A stretch of 64,000 nt of DNA, from positions 1 through 64,000 of the forward strand of contig JAGAUY010000023.1 in assembly GCA_017620525.1 (NCBI GenBank). Direction: 5' to 3'. The stretch comes from Oscillospiraceae bacterium. Its GTDB lineage: Bacteria; Bacillota; Clostridia; Oscillospirales; Oscillospiraceae. Position 1 is the stretch's first letter. Each line of letters begins with the position of its first letter. The translations under genes were made by a program, and so were the position numbers. Positions 17,101 to 24,847 of the stretch are shown one piece after another. The notes beneath the pieces are model-generated. The model saw only the letters and a program-made list of their open reading frames with translations. It had not been told where the DNA came from and searched no databases.

Positions 17101-17118
17101 AGACAGGAGGGATGGCAT

Positions 17119-17547
17119 ATGCTGATTTCCACAAAGGGCCGCTATGCGCTGCGGGTCATGATCGATCTGGCTGAACATCAGACCGATGCGTATATTACGC
17201 TGAAAGGTGTTGCCCAGCGACAGGGGATCTCCGAAAAATATCTGGAGAGTATCATCCGGATGCTGGTTAAGGCGAAGGTACTGGAAAGCCTCCGGGGAAA
17301 AGGCGGCGGCTATCGTCTGGCCAAAGCTCCTGAACAGTATACAGTCGGCAGCATTCTGCGGCTGACGGAAGATTCACTGGCGCCTGTTGCCTGCCTGGAA
17401 GATGGCGCGGATGTGTGTCCGAAACAGGATAGCTGCCGGACCCTTCCGTTGTGGCAGGGATTGGACCGTGTGATCCGCGAATATCTGGAAAGCGTTACCC
17501 TGGCCGATCTGATGAAGCAGAGTGTCTGCGATGAACTTTTGGTTTGA
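17119..17547 (+). CDS. Rrf2 family transcriptional regulator (CymR/IscR-like)
   Basis: This 142-residue winged-helix protein starts LISTKGRYALRVMIDLAEHQ, the Rrf2 hallmark, with the recognition helix ISEKYLESIIRMLVKA and wing GGYRLAKAP. Three cysteines (C-x7-C-x5-C in ACLEDGADVCPKQDSC) lie where IscR-type members bind an Fe-S cluster, though spacing differs from IscR. It is divergent from cysK, like CymR, which represses cysteine synthesis when cysteine is plentiful. Whether it is CymR-like or cluster-sensing is not settled by sequence. RBS AGGAGGG precedes the ATG. Confidence 0.88.
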   Translation: MLISTKGRYALRVMIDLAEHQTDAYITLKGVAQRQGISEKYLESIIRMLVKAKVLESLRGKGGGYRLAKAPEQYTVGSILRLTEDSLAPVACLEDGADVCPKQDSCRTLPLWQGLDRVIREYLESVTLADLMKQSVCDELLV

Positions 17548-17683
17548 ACATTGTACCCCGCCCGCATCCGAACTGGCCTTGGTTTATATATGCACTTTGG
17601 GACTATTTTTATAGCCAGATGCTGATATAATGAAATTACAAGATCCGGATCATTTATCAAATCCATTGGCGAGGAGTGTGCTT

Positions 17684-18514
17684 ATGTCTTATCCAAGAAT
17701 TCTTACAATCCAGGACATTTCCTGTGTCGGTCAGTGCTCGCTGACGGTGGCGCTGCCGATTATTTCCGCCTGCGGCATTGAGACCTGTGTGTTGCCTTCG
17801 GCTGTGCTGTCTACCCATACCTCCGGTTTCAGCGGCTATACCTTCCGGGATCTGACGGAGGATATGCCTGATATCAAAGCCCATTGGGTGAAAGAAAGCA
17901 TTACTTTCGATGCCATCTGCACCGGTTATCTTGGCAGCGCGAAGCAGATCGACCATGTGAAAGCTCTGTTTCTGGAAACCGCTGCTCCAGGCTGCATCCG
18001 GATCGTGGATCCCGCCATGGCGGATCACGGCAGGCTGTATCCCGGTTTTGACGATGCCTTTGTTCAGGCGATGAAGGGACTGTGCGCCCGGGCGGATTAT
18101 GTGCTGCCCAATATCACAGAGGCCTGTTTTCTGACCGGAGCCGAATACCGGACCGAATATGACCGCGGCTATATCGATGAACTGCTGGTACGGCTGACGG
18201 CGCTGGGATGCGGCAATATCATCTTGACCGGTGTCTCCTATGCACCTGGAAAGACCGGCGTTGTGGTATACGAAAAGGGCGTTTACGCCTATTATGAGCA
18301 TGAAAAGCTGCCCAACAGCTGCCATGGTACCGGCGACATTTATGCTTCCGCTTTTGTCGGCGCCTATGTCAGAGGGAAGAGCGCTTTCGACGCTGCCCGG
18401 ATTGCCGCGGACTATACCGTTGCGTGCATCGCAGCGACTGCTCAGGAGGAAAACCACTGGTACGGTGCGAAATTCGAGCCGCTGCTGCCCCAGCTGATCC
18501 GCTCCCTGGAATGA
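17684..18514 (+). CDS. Pyridoxal/pyridoxamine kinase
   Basis: This 276-residue ribokinase-fold protein has ILTIQDISCVGQCSLTVALP at the N-terminus, TGYLGSAKQI, DPAMADHGRLY, LPNITEACFLTG and the C-terminal NSCHGTGDIYASAF, where GTGD carries the catalytic Asp. It phosphorylates vitamin B6 vitamers to PLP or PMP. The start at 17684 was chosen with GAGGAG 7 bp upstream. Because cysK and other neighbours are PLP enzymes, a salvage role fits, but it is its own unit, ended by a strong terminator. Confidence 0.9.
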   Translation: MSYPRILTIQDISCVGQCSLTVALPIISACGIETCVLPSAVLSTHTSGFSGYTFRDLTEDMPDIKAHWVKESITFDAICTGYLGSAKQIDHVKALFLETAAPGCIRIVDPAMADHGRLYPGFDDAFVQAMKGLCARADYVLPNITEACFLTGAEYRTEYDRGYIDELLVRLTALGCGNIILTGVSYAPGKTGVVVYEKGVYAYYEHEKLPNSCHGTGDIYASAFVGAYVRGKSAFDAARIAADYTVACIAATAQEENHWYGAKFEPLLPQLIRSLE

Positions 18515-18527
18515 ACTGATTCTTAAT

Positions 18528-18572
18528 AAAACAGCGCAGTCATGGCGAAATGCCGCGACTGCGCTGTTTTTT
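18528..18572. terminator. Bidirectional intrinsic terminator
   Basis: A 14-bp stem AAAACAGCGCAGTC (18528-18541) / GACTGCGCTGTTTT (18557-18570) is followed by TT. It lies between the convergent kinase and DUF1294 genes. Confidence 0.88.
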
Positions 18573-18575
18573 GAT

Positions 18576-18863
18576 TCATCGAAGCCAGATCACCAGAACT
18601 GTGGCGAGGATCACTTGCAGGGCCAGGATCACAGGTACGCCCATGGTGAATTTGGGGTGCTGGGTCTTGTGGCGGAAGGCGTACATTCCTGCCAGAATTC
18701 CGATGCTTCCGCCGAGGGCGGCGGTACCCATCAGCCGTGCCTCCGGAATGCGCCATTTGTTTTTCTTTGCTTTCAGCTTGTCCGCAAGCATAAGCACGAA
18801 GCCCAGCGCATTGATTATCAATAGATACAAAAGCGGAATTTTCAAGAGAACAGTTCCTTTCAT
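18576..18863 (-). CDS. DUF1294 membrane protein
   Basis: This roughly 95-residue protein has two or three hydrophobic helices and the DUF1294 core DKLKAKKNKWRIPEARLMG then AALGGSIGILAGMYAFRHKT. Function is unknown. The ATG at 18863 has no Shine-Dalgarno; a TTG at 18845 has AAAGGA nine bases upstream and may be the true start (about 89 residues). Only 12 bp separate it from the divergent lipoprotein gene, so each promoter would have to lie in the other gene. Confidence 0.8.
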   Translation of the reverse strand: MKGTVLLKIPLLYLLIINALGFVLMLADKLKAKKNKWRIPEARLMGTAALGGSIGILAGMYAFRHKTQHPKFTMGVPVILALQVILATVLVIWLR

Positions 18864-18875
18864 GGAGGGATCGAT

Positions 18876-19364
18876 ATGAGGAAAATATGGGCGATCATGG
18901 CGATAGCGGTGCTGCTTTGCGGCTGCGGTGCGGAGCAAACACTGGAAACCATAGCCGACGAAGCGCTCCTTGCCGTGGCGGCGCAGCCCCGGGAGATTCA
19001 TGTGGATCTGCCGGAAGAGGCAGTGCTTCCGGCGATGGAAAGCGACAGCGGAGTGCTGTATATGTGCAGGGACTATGATGTGTCCGTGCAGACATTGGAC
19101 GGCGGGGATCTGCACAAGACCATCCGGACCGTCTCTGGTTACAGCGCCGAAGATCTGACGGTGCTGCAGACGAACGAAGGGGATTTTACCCGCAGCGAAT
19201 TTGTCTGGACCACGGCCGCGGAAACGGGAGACCAGATCGGCCGGGCTGCCGTCGTGGATGACGGACATTATCACTATGTGCTGACTGCCATGATCGATGC
19301 GGAGGATGCGGGGCAATACCAGGAAATCTGGAACGGGATGTTTGAGTCCTTTCGCGTCGGTTAG
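18876..19364 (+). CDS. Putative lipoprotein of unknown function
   Basis: This 162-residue protein starts with a lipoprotein signal (IWAIMAIAVLLCGCG), with the lipidated cysteine in LLCGC at about residue 17. The mature part is acidic and shows no motif I recognise; it contains DYDVSVQTLDGGDLHKTIRT and ends VGMFESF-like, suggesting a mixed alpha/beta fold. GGAGGGA (18864-18870) lies 5 bp before the ATG. Its stop overlaps the convergent WYL gene by 4 bp. Confidence 0.7.
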   Translation: MRKIWAIMAIAVLLCGCGAEQTLETIADEALLAVAAQPREIHVDLPEEAVLPAMESDSGVLYMCRDYDVSVQTLDGGDLHKTIRTVSGYSAEDLTVLQTNEGDFTRSEFVWTTAAETGDQIGRAAVVDDGHYHYVLTAMIDAEDAGQYQEIWNGMFESFRVG

Positions 19365-20338
19365 TACTGCGCCATTGCGTCCAGGCACATCTGCTGGCAC
19401 TGGTCAACAACACTCTGGGGATAGAGGATCTTTGCCTTGGTGCCGAAGCCGATGACCCAGCTGAGGAACATGGGGGACACGGCCACTTTGACGGTAAAGA
19501 CGAAATGCTCTTCGCCGTCGGGAATCAGCATGGTATCCTTGCCGAAACGGTCGATGACCACATTGACAAGGCTTCGGTGGAAGCGCAGTTTGACATCCGT
19601 CGCATCGCCGGAATACATCTGAAAGAGCCGGTTTGCGTGTTCAGTGAGTTTTTTGCCTGCAAGCTCGGGGCAGGGGAGCCGGGAGACATTCAGCAGCGAA
19701 ATATCCGCCATCCGGTCCACCCGGTAAGAGGTAATGCCGTGCCGCTCGGACAGTGCCAGCAGATAGCAGTTTTCGTTGTCCTGGCACAGACCGTAGGGAC
19801 TGGCCTGATAATACTTGTCCCGGTAGTGCCGCTTGCCGTCCAGCCCCCAGTCAAAGTATCGAAAGGTGATCTGCCTGTTTTCGCCGATGGCTTCCTGGAT
19901 CCGGTCGACATTATAGTAGATGGATTCGTTCATGCTCTTGACCCGGCCGGAAACCAGAACGTCCCGCCGCATCAGCTTCGCGTCATGAACACTGCACTGG
20001 TTGCACAGCTTCTCAATCAGTTCCCGGGATTTTTTCTCCGTCAGGAACCGGCTGGACTGGACCGCGTCAATGAGCAGTTTCAGTTCCACCAGCTCGAAAT
20101 TCCGGGAGGCGATGTAGTAGCCGCCGGACTTTCCGGGGATGGAGACGATGTCCACGCCGTATTCCTGCAGTGCGGCGATATCGGAATATATGGTTTTGCG
20201 TTCACAAAGGATGTTATGCTGCTTGTCGAGCATATCGATCAGTTCTGCTGCTCTCACGGGGTGATCCTCGTGGGAGTTTCTTTGCAGATAATCCAGAATA
20301 TAGAAGATCTTCAGCTTTTGGTTGTCGGATTTTGGCAT
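19361..20338 (-). CDS. WYL domain transcriptional regulator
   Basis: This 325-residue protein has an N-terminal winged HTH (LKIFYILDYLQRN ... ERKTIYSDIAALQEYGVDI) and a WYL domain in the middle (ITFRYFDWGLDG ... KYYQASPYGLCQDNENCYLL), followed by the C-terminal WCX-type segment. WYL regulators often sense ligands or nucleic acids and control DNA-damage or defence genes. The start at 20338 was chosen with GGAGG 8 bp upstream; the longer frame begins in the upstream region. It is divergent from endonuclease IV, which raises the possibility of a DNA-repair link (inference). Confidence 0.88.
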   Translation of the reverse strand: MPKSDNQKLKIFYILDYLQRNSHEDHPVRAAELIDMLDKQHNILCERKTIYSDIAALQEYGVDIVSIPGKSGGYYIASRNFELVELKLLIDAVQSSRFLTEKKSRELIEKLCNQCSVHDAKLMRRDVLVSGRVKSMNESIYYNVDRIQEAIGENRQITFRYFDWGLDGKRHYRDKYYQASPYGLCQDNENCYLLALSERHGITSYRVDRMADISLLNVSRLPCPELAGKKLTEHANRLFQMYSGDATDVKLRFHRSLVNVVIDRFGKDTMLIPDGEEHFVFTVKVAVSPMFLSWVIGFGTKAKILYPQSVVDQCQQMCLDAMAQY

Positions 20339-20466
20339 AAGTTCCGCCTCCCGTGGTTTTTTGAGAACAACTGGACATATTATAGCACATTCTGCGGCTT
20401 GGGGAAACGGAAATTTGCTTTTTTTACGGGAATGTGGTATATTAAATCCTTCCGGAGGTGTTTGAA

Positions 20467-21288
20467 ATGAAATATATCGGATGTCATCTGTCCGCTTCCG
20501 CCGGCACTCTGGCGATGGTCCGGACGGCTGAAAAGATCGGTGCCAATACATTCGCCTTTTTTACCCGCAATCCCAGAGGCTCCAGAGCCAAAAAGGAGGA
20601 TCCTGCTGATGCCGCTGCGGCAATGGCAGCGCTGGGGGAGAAGGGCTTCGGCAAGCTGGTTGCCCACGGAGCGTATACCATGAATCTGTGTACTGGGGAT
20701 GAAAGTGCCAGAGACTTTGCCTGCGGTGTTCTGTGCGATGACCTGCGGCGGATGGCCGCGCTGCCGGGGCAGTATTATAATTTCCATCCTGGCTCCCATG
20801 TGGGCCAGGGAGTCGATGCAGGAATCGATCATATTGCCCGTGCGCTGAAAAAAGCGTTGGAGCCTGATTATCCGGTGACGGTGCTGCTGGAGACCATGGC
20901 GGGCAAGGGCAGCGAAATCGGCGGAAAATTTGAGGAACTGAAAGCCATCATCGACGCAGTGGGAAGCAATCATGTGGGCGTTTGCCTGGATACCTGCCAT
21001 GTCTATGACGGCGGATACGATATCGTACAGAATCTGGATGGAGTACTGGAAGAATTTGACCGTGTGATTGGCCTGGACCGGCTGAAAGCGCTGCATCTGA
21101 ATGACTCCAAGAATCCCTTTGCTTCCCGCAAAGACCGTCACGAGTGCATTGGTCGGGGCAGTCTGGGGCTGGAGACATTCCGGGCGATTGTCAACCATCC
21201 GGCGCTTGCCGGCAAGCCCATGATCCTGGAAACGCCCAATGAGCTGCCCGGCTATCAGGGGGAGATCGCTCTGCTGCGCTGCCTGTAA
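20467..21288 (+). CDS. nfo: Deoxyribonuclease IV (endonuclease IV)
   Basis: This 273-residue TIM-barrel AP endonuclease shows the three-zinc ligand set: His in VAHGAY, His in FHPGSHVG, Glu in LLETMAGKGSE, Asp/His in DTCHVYDGGYD, His in LHLNDSKN, Asp/His in DRHECIGRG and Glu in ILETPNE. It cleaves 5' of abasic sites in base excision repair. The ATG at 20467 has GGAGGTG 6 bp upstream. It is divergent from the WYL gene with 128 bp between starts, including a possible shared control region. nth at 3308 serves the same pathway. Confidence 0.95.
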   Translation: MKYIGCHLSASAGTLAMVRTAEKIGANTFAFFTRNPRGSRAKKEDPADAAAAMAALGEKGFGKLVAHGAYTMNLCTGDESARDFACGVLCDDLRRMAALPGQYYNFHPGSHVGQGVDAGIDHIARALKKALEPDYPVTVLLETMAGKGSEIGGKFEELKAIIDAVGSNHVGVCLDTCHVYDGGYDIVQNLDGVLEEFDRVIGLDRLKALHLNDSKNPFASRKDRHECIGRGSLGLETFRAIVNHPALAGKPMILETPNELPGYQGEIALLRCL

Positions 21289-21369
21289 TCTTAATGATTT
21301 ATTCATTTGACAGATCACAAAACTTATGTCATTTTATAAGAAAAAGAAAGAAGAAAGGACGGTGATGCT

Positions 21370-23103
21370 ATGGAACAGCTGAATCAGGTACTGCAATGGT
21401 TTGCCGGGGCGAAGGATACCTATGTGAATGTTTATTTCGGGATTCTGCGCTATATGGTGCCGATGCTGGCTCTGGTGCTGCTGTGGCGGTGCATTAAGCC
21501 GCTGCTGTGGTTCAGGCGGGAACCGGAGATCTGGGCCTGGCTGTATCTGAATGACGGCACCAAATATGCTATCACCCATTGGGAGAGTGTCATCGGCCGC
21601 CATAAGTCCAGTGATGTCTGCATCGATTTCCCCACCGTATCCCGCAATCACGCAGTTCTGACCCGCTACGACGACGGCAGCTGGACCATTGCCGACGCCA
21701 ATTCCAAGAGCGGCATCCTGGTCAACGGAAGGCAGGTTTCCATCTGTGCGCTGCAGGCTGACGATGTGATCAGCGTTGGCGGCATCGAAATGACTCTGAT
21801 GCCCATTACGGCCCGGCAGGAGCAGCTGATGACCCAGCTGCGCACCAAAGCCGGAAACGGATTTGACAGCGTGATCAATCTGTTTTTGCTGACGCTTCTT
21901 CAGTGTATGTTCTGCCTGGCTTTTATGATGGGCGGCGAATTTGAACATTTTCCCCATATTCTGATGGGTTTCGGCGGCATCACCCTGTGTCAGTGGCTGC
22001 TGCTGATCTTCTATGCCCTGATCCGCAGAAGCTCCTTTGAACTGGAAACGGTGGCCTTCTTCCTGAGTACGTTGGGAATGACGGTGATTGCCACGGTGGA
22101 TCCCACCGAGACGGTCAAGCAGCTGATCGCCATGGGTGTAGGCCTGCTGACCTTTATGCTGGTTGGTTGGTCCCTGCGGGATCTGGAACGGGCCAAGAAG
22201 TTCCGCTACATCGCCACCGCTATGGGCATCGGCTTTCTCGTGATCACGCTGCTCTTTGGTCAGGAGTACCATGGCGCCAAGAACTGGCTGCTGATCGGCG
22301 GCTTTACCATCCAGCCTTCTGAACTGAGTAAGCTCTGCTTCGTCTTTGCAGGCGCATCCACGATGGAGCGGCTGATGAACAAGCGAAATCTGATCCTGTT
22401 CATCGGTTATTCCGTGGTGATCTGCGGTTTCCTGGCGCTGATGAACGATTTCGGTACGGCGCTGATCTTCTTCGTGGCCTTCCTGGTGATTGCTTATCTG
22501 CGTTCCGGAAGTGTCGGCACCATTGCGCTGGCGTGTACCTCGCTGGGATTCGCCGGTGTCATTGCTATCAAGATTGCGCCCCATGCGCTGCGCCGTTTTT
22601 CCATTTGGCGGCACATCTGGGAAGATCCCTATAATCTGGGCTTTCAGCAGACCCGCGCCATCATGTGCATCGCCTCCGGCGGCCTCTTCGGACTGGGTGC
22701 CGGCAGGGGCAAACTGAAGAATGTCTTTGCTGCAGATTCGGACCTGGCTTTTGCGACCCTTTCTGAGGAATGGGGACTGATCCTGGGTGTCATGGCGGTG
22801 TTGTGCATCGTGGCTATCGCCATCTTCGCCATCCGGACAGCCGTGATGGCCCGCAGCAGCTTTTACATCATCGGCTCCTGTACCGCTGCAGCAGTCCTGC
22901 TGACCCAGACTATCCTGAACTGTCTGGGAACGGTGGACGTGCTGCCTCTGACGGGCGTGACGTTCCCGTTCCTCAGCAACGGCGGTTCCAGCATGATCTG
23001 CGCCTGGGGACTGCTTGCGTTCATCAAGGCGGCGGATACCCGTCAGAATGCCAGCTTCGCGGTGCGGCTGCTGAAGAGAAGGGAGGAGGACGCGGATGAA
23101 TAG
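21370..23103 (+). CDS. FHA-FtsW/RodA/SpoVE fusion, peptidoglycan polymerase-type
   Basis: This 577-residue protein has one membrane helix at about 25-45, a cytosolic FHA domain at about 55-140 (ESVIGRHKSSDVCIDFPTVS then RNHAVLTRYDDGSWTIADAN, LVNGRQVSICALQADDVI), then a SEDS membrane domain (QPSELSKLCFVFAG; DFGTALIFFVAFLVIAYLRS; GLFGLGAGRGKLKNVF; SNGGSSMICAWGLLAFIKAA). SEDS proteins polymerise glycan strands with a class B PBP, here the next gene (8-bp overlap). FHA binds phosphothreonine, so Ser/Thr-kinase control of wall synthesis is implied. The ATG lies after AAAGGACGGTG. Confidence 0.9.
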   Translation: MEQLNQVLQWFAGAKDTYVNVYFGILRYMVPMLALVLLWRCIKPLLWFRREPEIWAWLYLNDGTKYAITHWESVIGRHKSSDVCIDFPTVSRNHAVLTRYDDGSWTIADANSKSGILVNGRQVSICALQADDVISVGGIEMTLMPITARQEQLMTQLRTKAGNGFDSVINLFLLTLLQCMFCLAFMMGGEFEHFPHILMGFGGITLCQWLLLIFYALIRRSSFELETVAFFLSTLGMTVIATVDPTETVKQLIAMGVGLLTFMLVGWSLRDLERAKKFRYIATAMGIGFLVITLLFGQEYHGAKNWLLIGGFTIQPSELSKLCFVFAGASTMERLMNKRNLILFIGYSVVICGFLALMNDFGTALIFFVAFLVIAYLRSGSVGTIALACTSLGFAGVIAIKIAPHALRRFSIWRHIWEDPYNLGFQQTRAIMCIASGGLFGLGAGRGKLKNVFAADSDLAFATLSEEWGLILGVMAVLCIVAIAIFAIRTAVMARSSFYIIGSCTAAAVLLTQTILNCLGTVDVLPLTGVTFPFLSNGGSSMICAWGLLAFIKAADTRQNASFAVRLLKRREEDADE

Positions 23104-24469
23104 AGTATCGAAACGGGCATCGGCTGTGATTGTGCTGATTGCAGTCCTGCTGGGCGGTCTGGTCTTCTTTCTGTATGAATACGCGACCACTGCGGACCAG
23201 TGGGTAGTTTCCGCCGGTTCTCCCCATATTTACAACAGCACCAACATTGGCTGCGGACAGATTCTGGACCGCAGCGGGAATATGCTGCTGGACCTGACAC
23301 AGTCCCGGATTTACGCACAGGATCAGACGGTTCGAAAGGCGACGCTCCACTGGCTGGGGGACCGAAAGGGACAGATCAGCGCACCGGCCGTCACCCACTA
23401 TGCCCGGGAGATGACCGGCTATGACATGATCAATGGTCTGTACTCCTACGGAGGTATGGCCGGACAGGCTGTGCTGACGCTGTCGTCTGAAATTCAGAAG
23501 GCAGCTCTGGAGGCGCTGGGCGACCGGAAGGGAACCATTGGCATTTACAATTATAAGACCGGCGAGATCCTATGCGCCGTGACGGCTCCTACCTATGATC
23601 CGGACAATGTGCCGGACATTGAGGGGGACACCACGGACCGATATGAGGGCATTTACCTCAATCGTTTTACCCAGTCTTCCTATGTTCCCGGTTCCATTTT
23701 CAAAGTGGTCAGTACTGCCGCGGCACTGGACTGCGTGGATGGCATTACGGATATGACGTTTACCTGTTCCGGTGTCTATGAATACGGTACCGATAAGGTC
23801 ACCTGTGAAAAGGTCCACGGCAGACAGTCGCTGAAAATGGCGCTTGCCAACTCCTGCAATTGTGCCTATGCGCAGATCGTGGCGCTGATTGGCAAAGAGA
23901 ATATGGTGAAATATGTAGATCAGTTCCAGGTGACGCAGCCGCTGTCCTTTGATGGGATCACCACCGCTGCCGGCAACTATGACGTGGAACAGGCTGCCCC
24001 TGTGCAGCTGGCCTGGAGCGGTATCGGCCAGCATACTGACCTCGTCAATCCCTGCCGCTATATGACCTTTATGGGCGCCATTGCTGGAGGAGGCAGAGCA
24101 GCGTTGCCGCATCTGGTGGCGCAGGTCAGTGCGGGGGAGGAGATCACCTATACTGCCGGGACGACAGAATCCGGGCGGATCATGTCTGAAGAAGTTGCCG
24201 GTACACTGAAAGAGTATATGCGCAGCAATGTGCAGAACGTCTATGGCGCGGGCAATTTCCCCGGACTGACCGTATGCGCAAAATCCGGCACCAGTCAGTT
24301 GGGCGGCGGACAGACTTCCAATGCCATGTTTGCCGGTTTTGTCGCGGATGAAGAATACCCTCTGGCGTTCATCGTTGTGGTGGAAAACGGCGGTTACGGC
24401 AGCTCTACCTGCGTGCCGGTCCTGAGCAGAATCCTGGCAGTCTGCAAGGCTGAGATGGACAAAACTTGA
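23096..24469 (+). CDS. Class B penicillin-binding protein (transpeptidase)
   Basis: This 457-residue protein has an N-terminal membrane anchor (ASAVIVLIAVLLGGLVFFLY) and a transpeptidase domain with SxxK in PGSIFKVV, SxN in ANSCNCAYA and KSGT in AKSGTSQLGG. It lacks the long N-terminal PBP dimerisation region of divisome PBP2B, so it is compact. It overlaps the FHA-SEDS gene by 8 bp and almost certainly forms a SEDS-bPBP pair. The role could be growth or spore-wall synthesis. The stop is near 24469, before the leader unit of the liv operon. Confidence 0.92.
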   Translation: MNRVSKRASAVIVLIAVLLGGLVFFLYEYATTADQWVVSAGSPHIYNSTNIGCGQILDRSGNMLLDLTQSRIYAQDQTVRKATLHWLGDRKGQISAPAVTHYAREMTGYDMINGLYSYGGMAGQAVLTLSSEIQKAALEALGDRKGTIGIYNYKTGEILCAVTAPTYDPDNVPDIEGDTTDRYEGIYLNRFTQSSYVPGSIFKVVSTAAALDCVDGITDMTFTCSGVYEYGTDKVTCEKVHGRQSLKMALANSCNCAYAQIVALIGKENMVKYVDQFQVTQPLSFDGITTAAGNYDVEQAAPVQLAWSGIGQHTDLVNPCRYMTFMGAIAGGGRAALPHLVAQVSAGEEITYTAGTTESGRIMSEEVAGTLKEYMRSNVQNVYGAGNFPGLTVCAKSGTSQLGGGQTSNAMFAGFVADEEYPLAFIVVVENGGYGSSTCVPVLSRILAVCKAEMDKT

Positions 24470-24532
24470 ATCCTTGTATACAATGCACAAAAATACAAGG
24501 AAACATACTGAAAACTTTCGTAATCTCAAGGA

Positions 24533-24561
24533 TTGACAAATGTCCGTCTGCGAGATACAAT
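24533..24561 (+). promoter_or_regulatory. Promoter of the liv leader unit
   Basis: TTGACA (24533-24538) and TACAAT (24556-24561) are separated by 17 bp. It drives the 52-codon leader ORF, and probably the whole liv operon by read-through. Confidence 0.85.
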
Positions 24562-24590
24562 AGCTACAAATTCTTACGGAGGTACCAGTT

Positions 24591-24749
24591 ATGACCAGAC
24601 AGTTTACCGCTTCTGCCAGCCATAACAACTGCTGCGCTTCTTCTGCAGCAGCGTTTACCTCTGCCCGAATTGACCTGGTAATGGACACTGCCGCTGCGGT
24701 AGTGTCCATTTTCGTCGTCGCTCTGCTGGTACTGCGAGTTTGGCTGTGA
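24591..24749 (+). CDS. 52-residue ORF with Val/Leu/Ile-rich end: candidate leader peptide of the liv operon
   Basis: The ATG at 24591 follows GGAGGT (24578-24583) by 7 bp. The ORF ends at TGA 24747-24749. The N-terminal half is Ser/Ala/Cys/Asn rich; the C-terminal 16 residues, VVSIFVVALLVLRVWL, contain 11 branched-chain residues. Four bases after the stop begins CGTAACCG, which can pair with the terminator's 5' arm. The ORF also encloses a 13-bp hairpin (24681-24693 / 24697-24709, with one G-U pair). I read it as a ribosome-stalling leader peptide; a small one-helix membrane protein is the alternative. Confidence 0.75.
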   Translation: MTRQFTASASHNNCCASSAAAFTSARIDLVMDTAAAVVSIFVVALLVLRVWL

Positions 24750-24752
24750 CAA

Positions 24753-24815
24753 CGTAACCGGGATTCATGATACAGTATGAAGAAGCGGTTACGAACATCT
24801 CGTAACCGCTTTTTT
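24753..24815 (+). promoter_or_regulatory. Attenuator: antiterminator/terminator pair before livJ
   Basis: CGTAACCG occurs at 24753-24760 (segment 2) and again at 24801-24808 (segment 4). CGGTTACG at 24786-24793 (segment 3) can pair with either. The 3:4 pairing extends to a perfect 12-bp stem with loop ACATC (24783-24794 / 24800-24811) and T-run to 24815. The 2:3 pairing would break that terminator. Segment 2 starts four bases after the leader stop codon, so a ribosome on the stop codon would cover it. Confidence 0.75.
24783..24815 (+). terminator. Intrinsic terminator between the leader ORF and livJ
   Basis: A perfect 12-bp stem with a 5-nt loop is followed by six T residues. It lies 33 bp before the livJ start, so livJ expression needs read-through or a weak local promoter. 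A TATAAT at 24822-24827 lacks a -35. Confidence 0.9.
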
Positions 24816-24847
24816 ATAACCTATAATAGGGAAAAGGAGAATTACTT

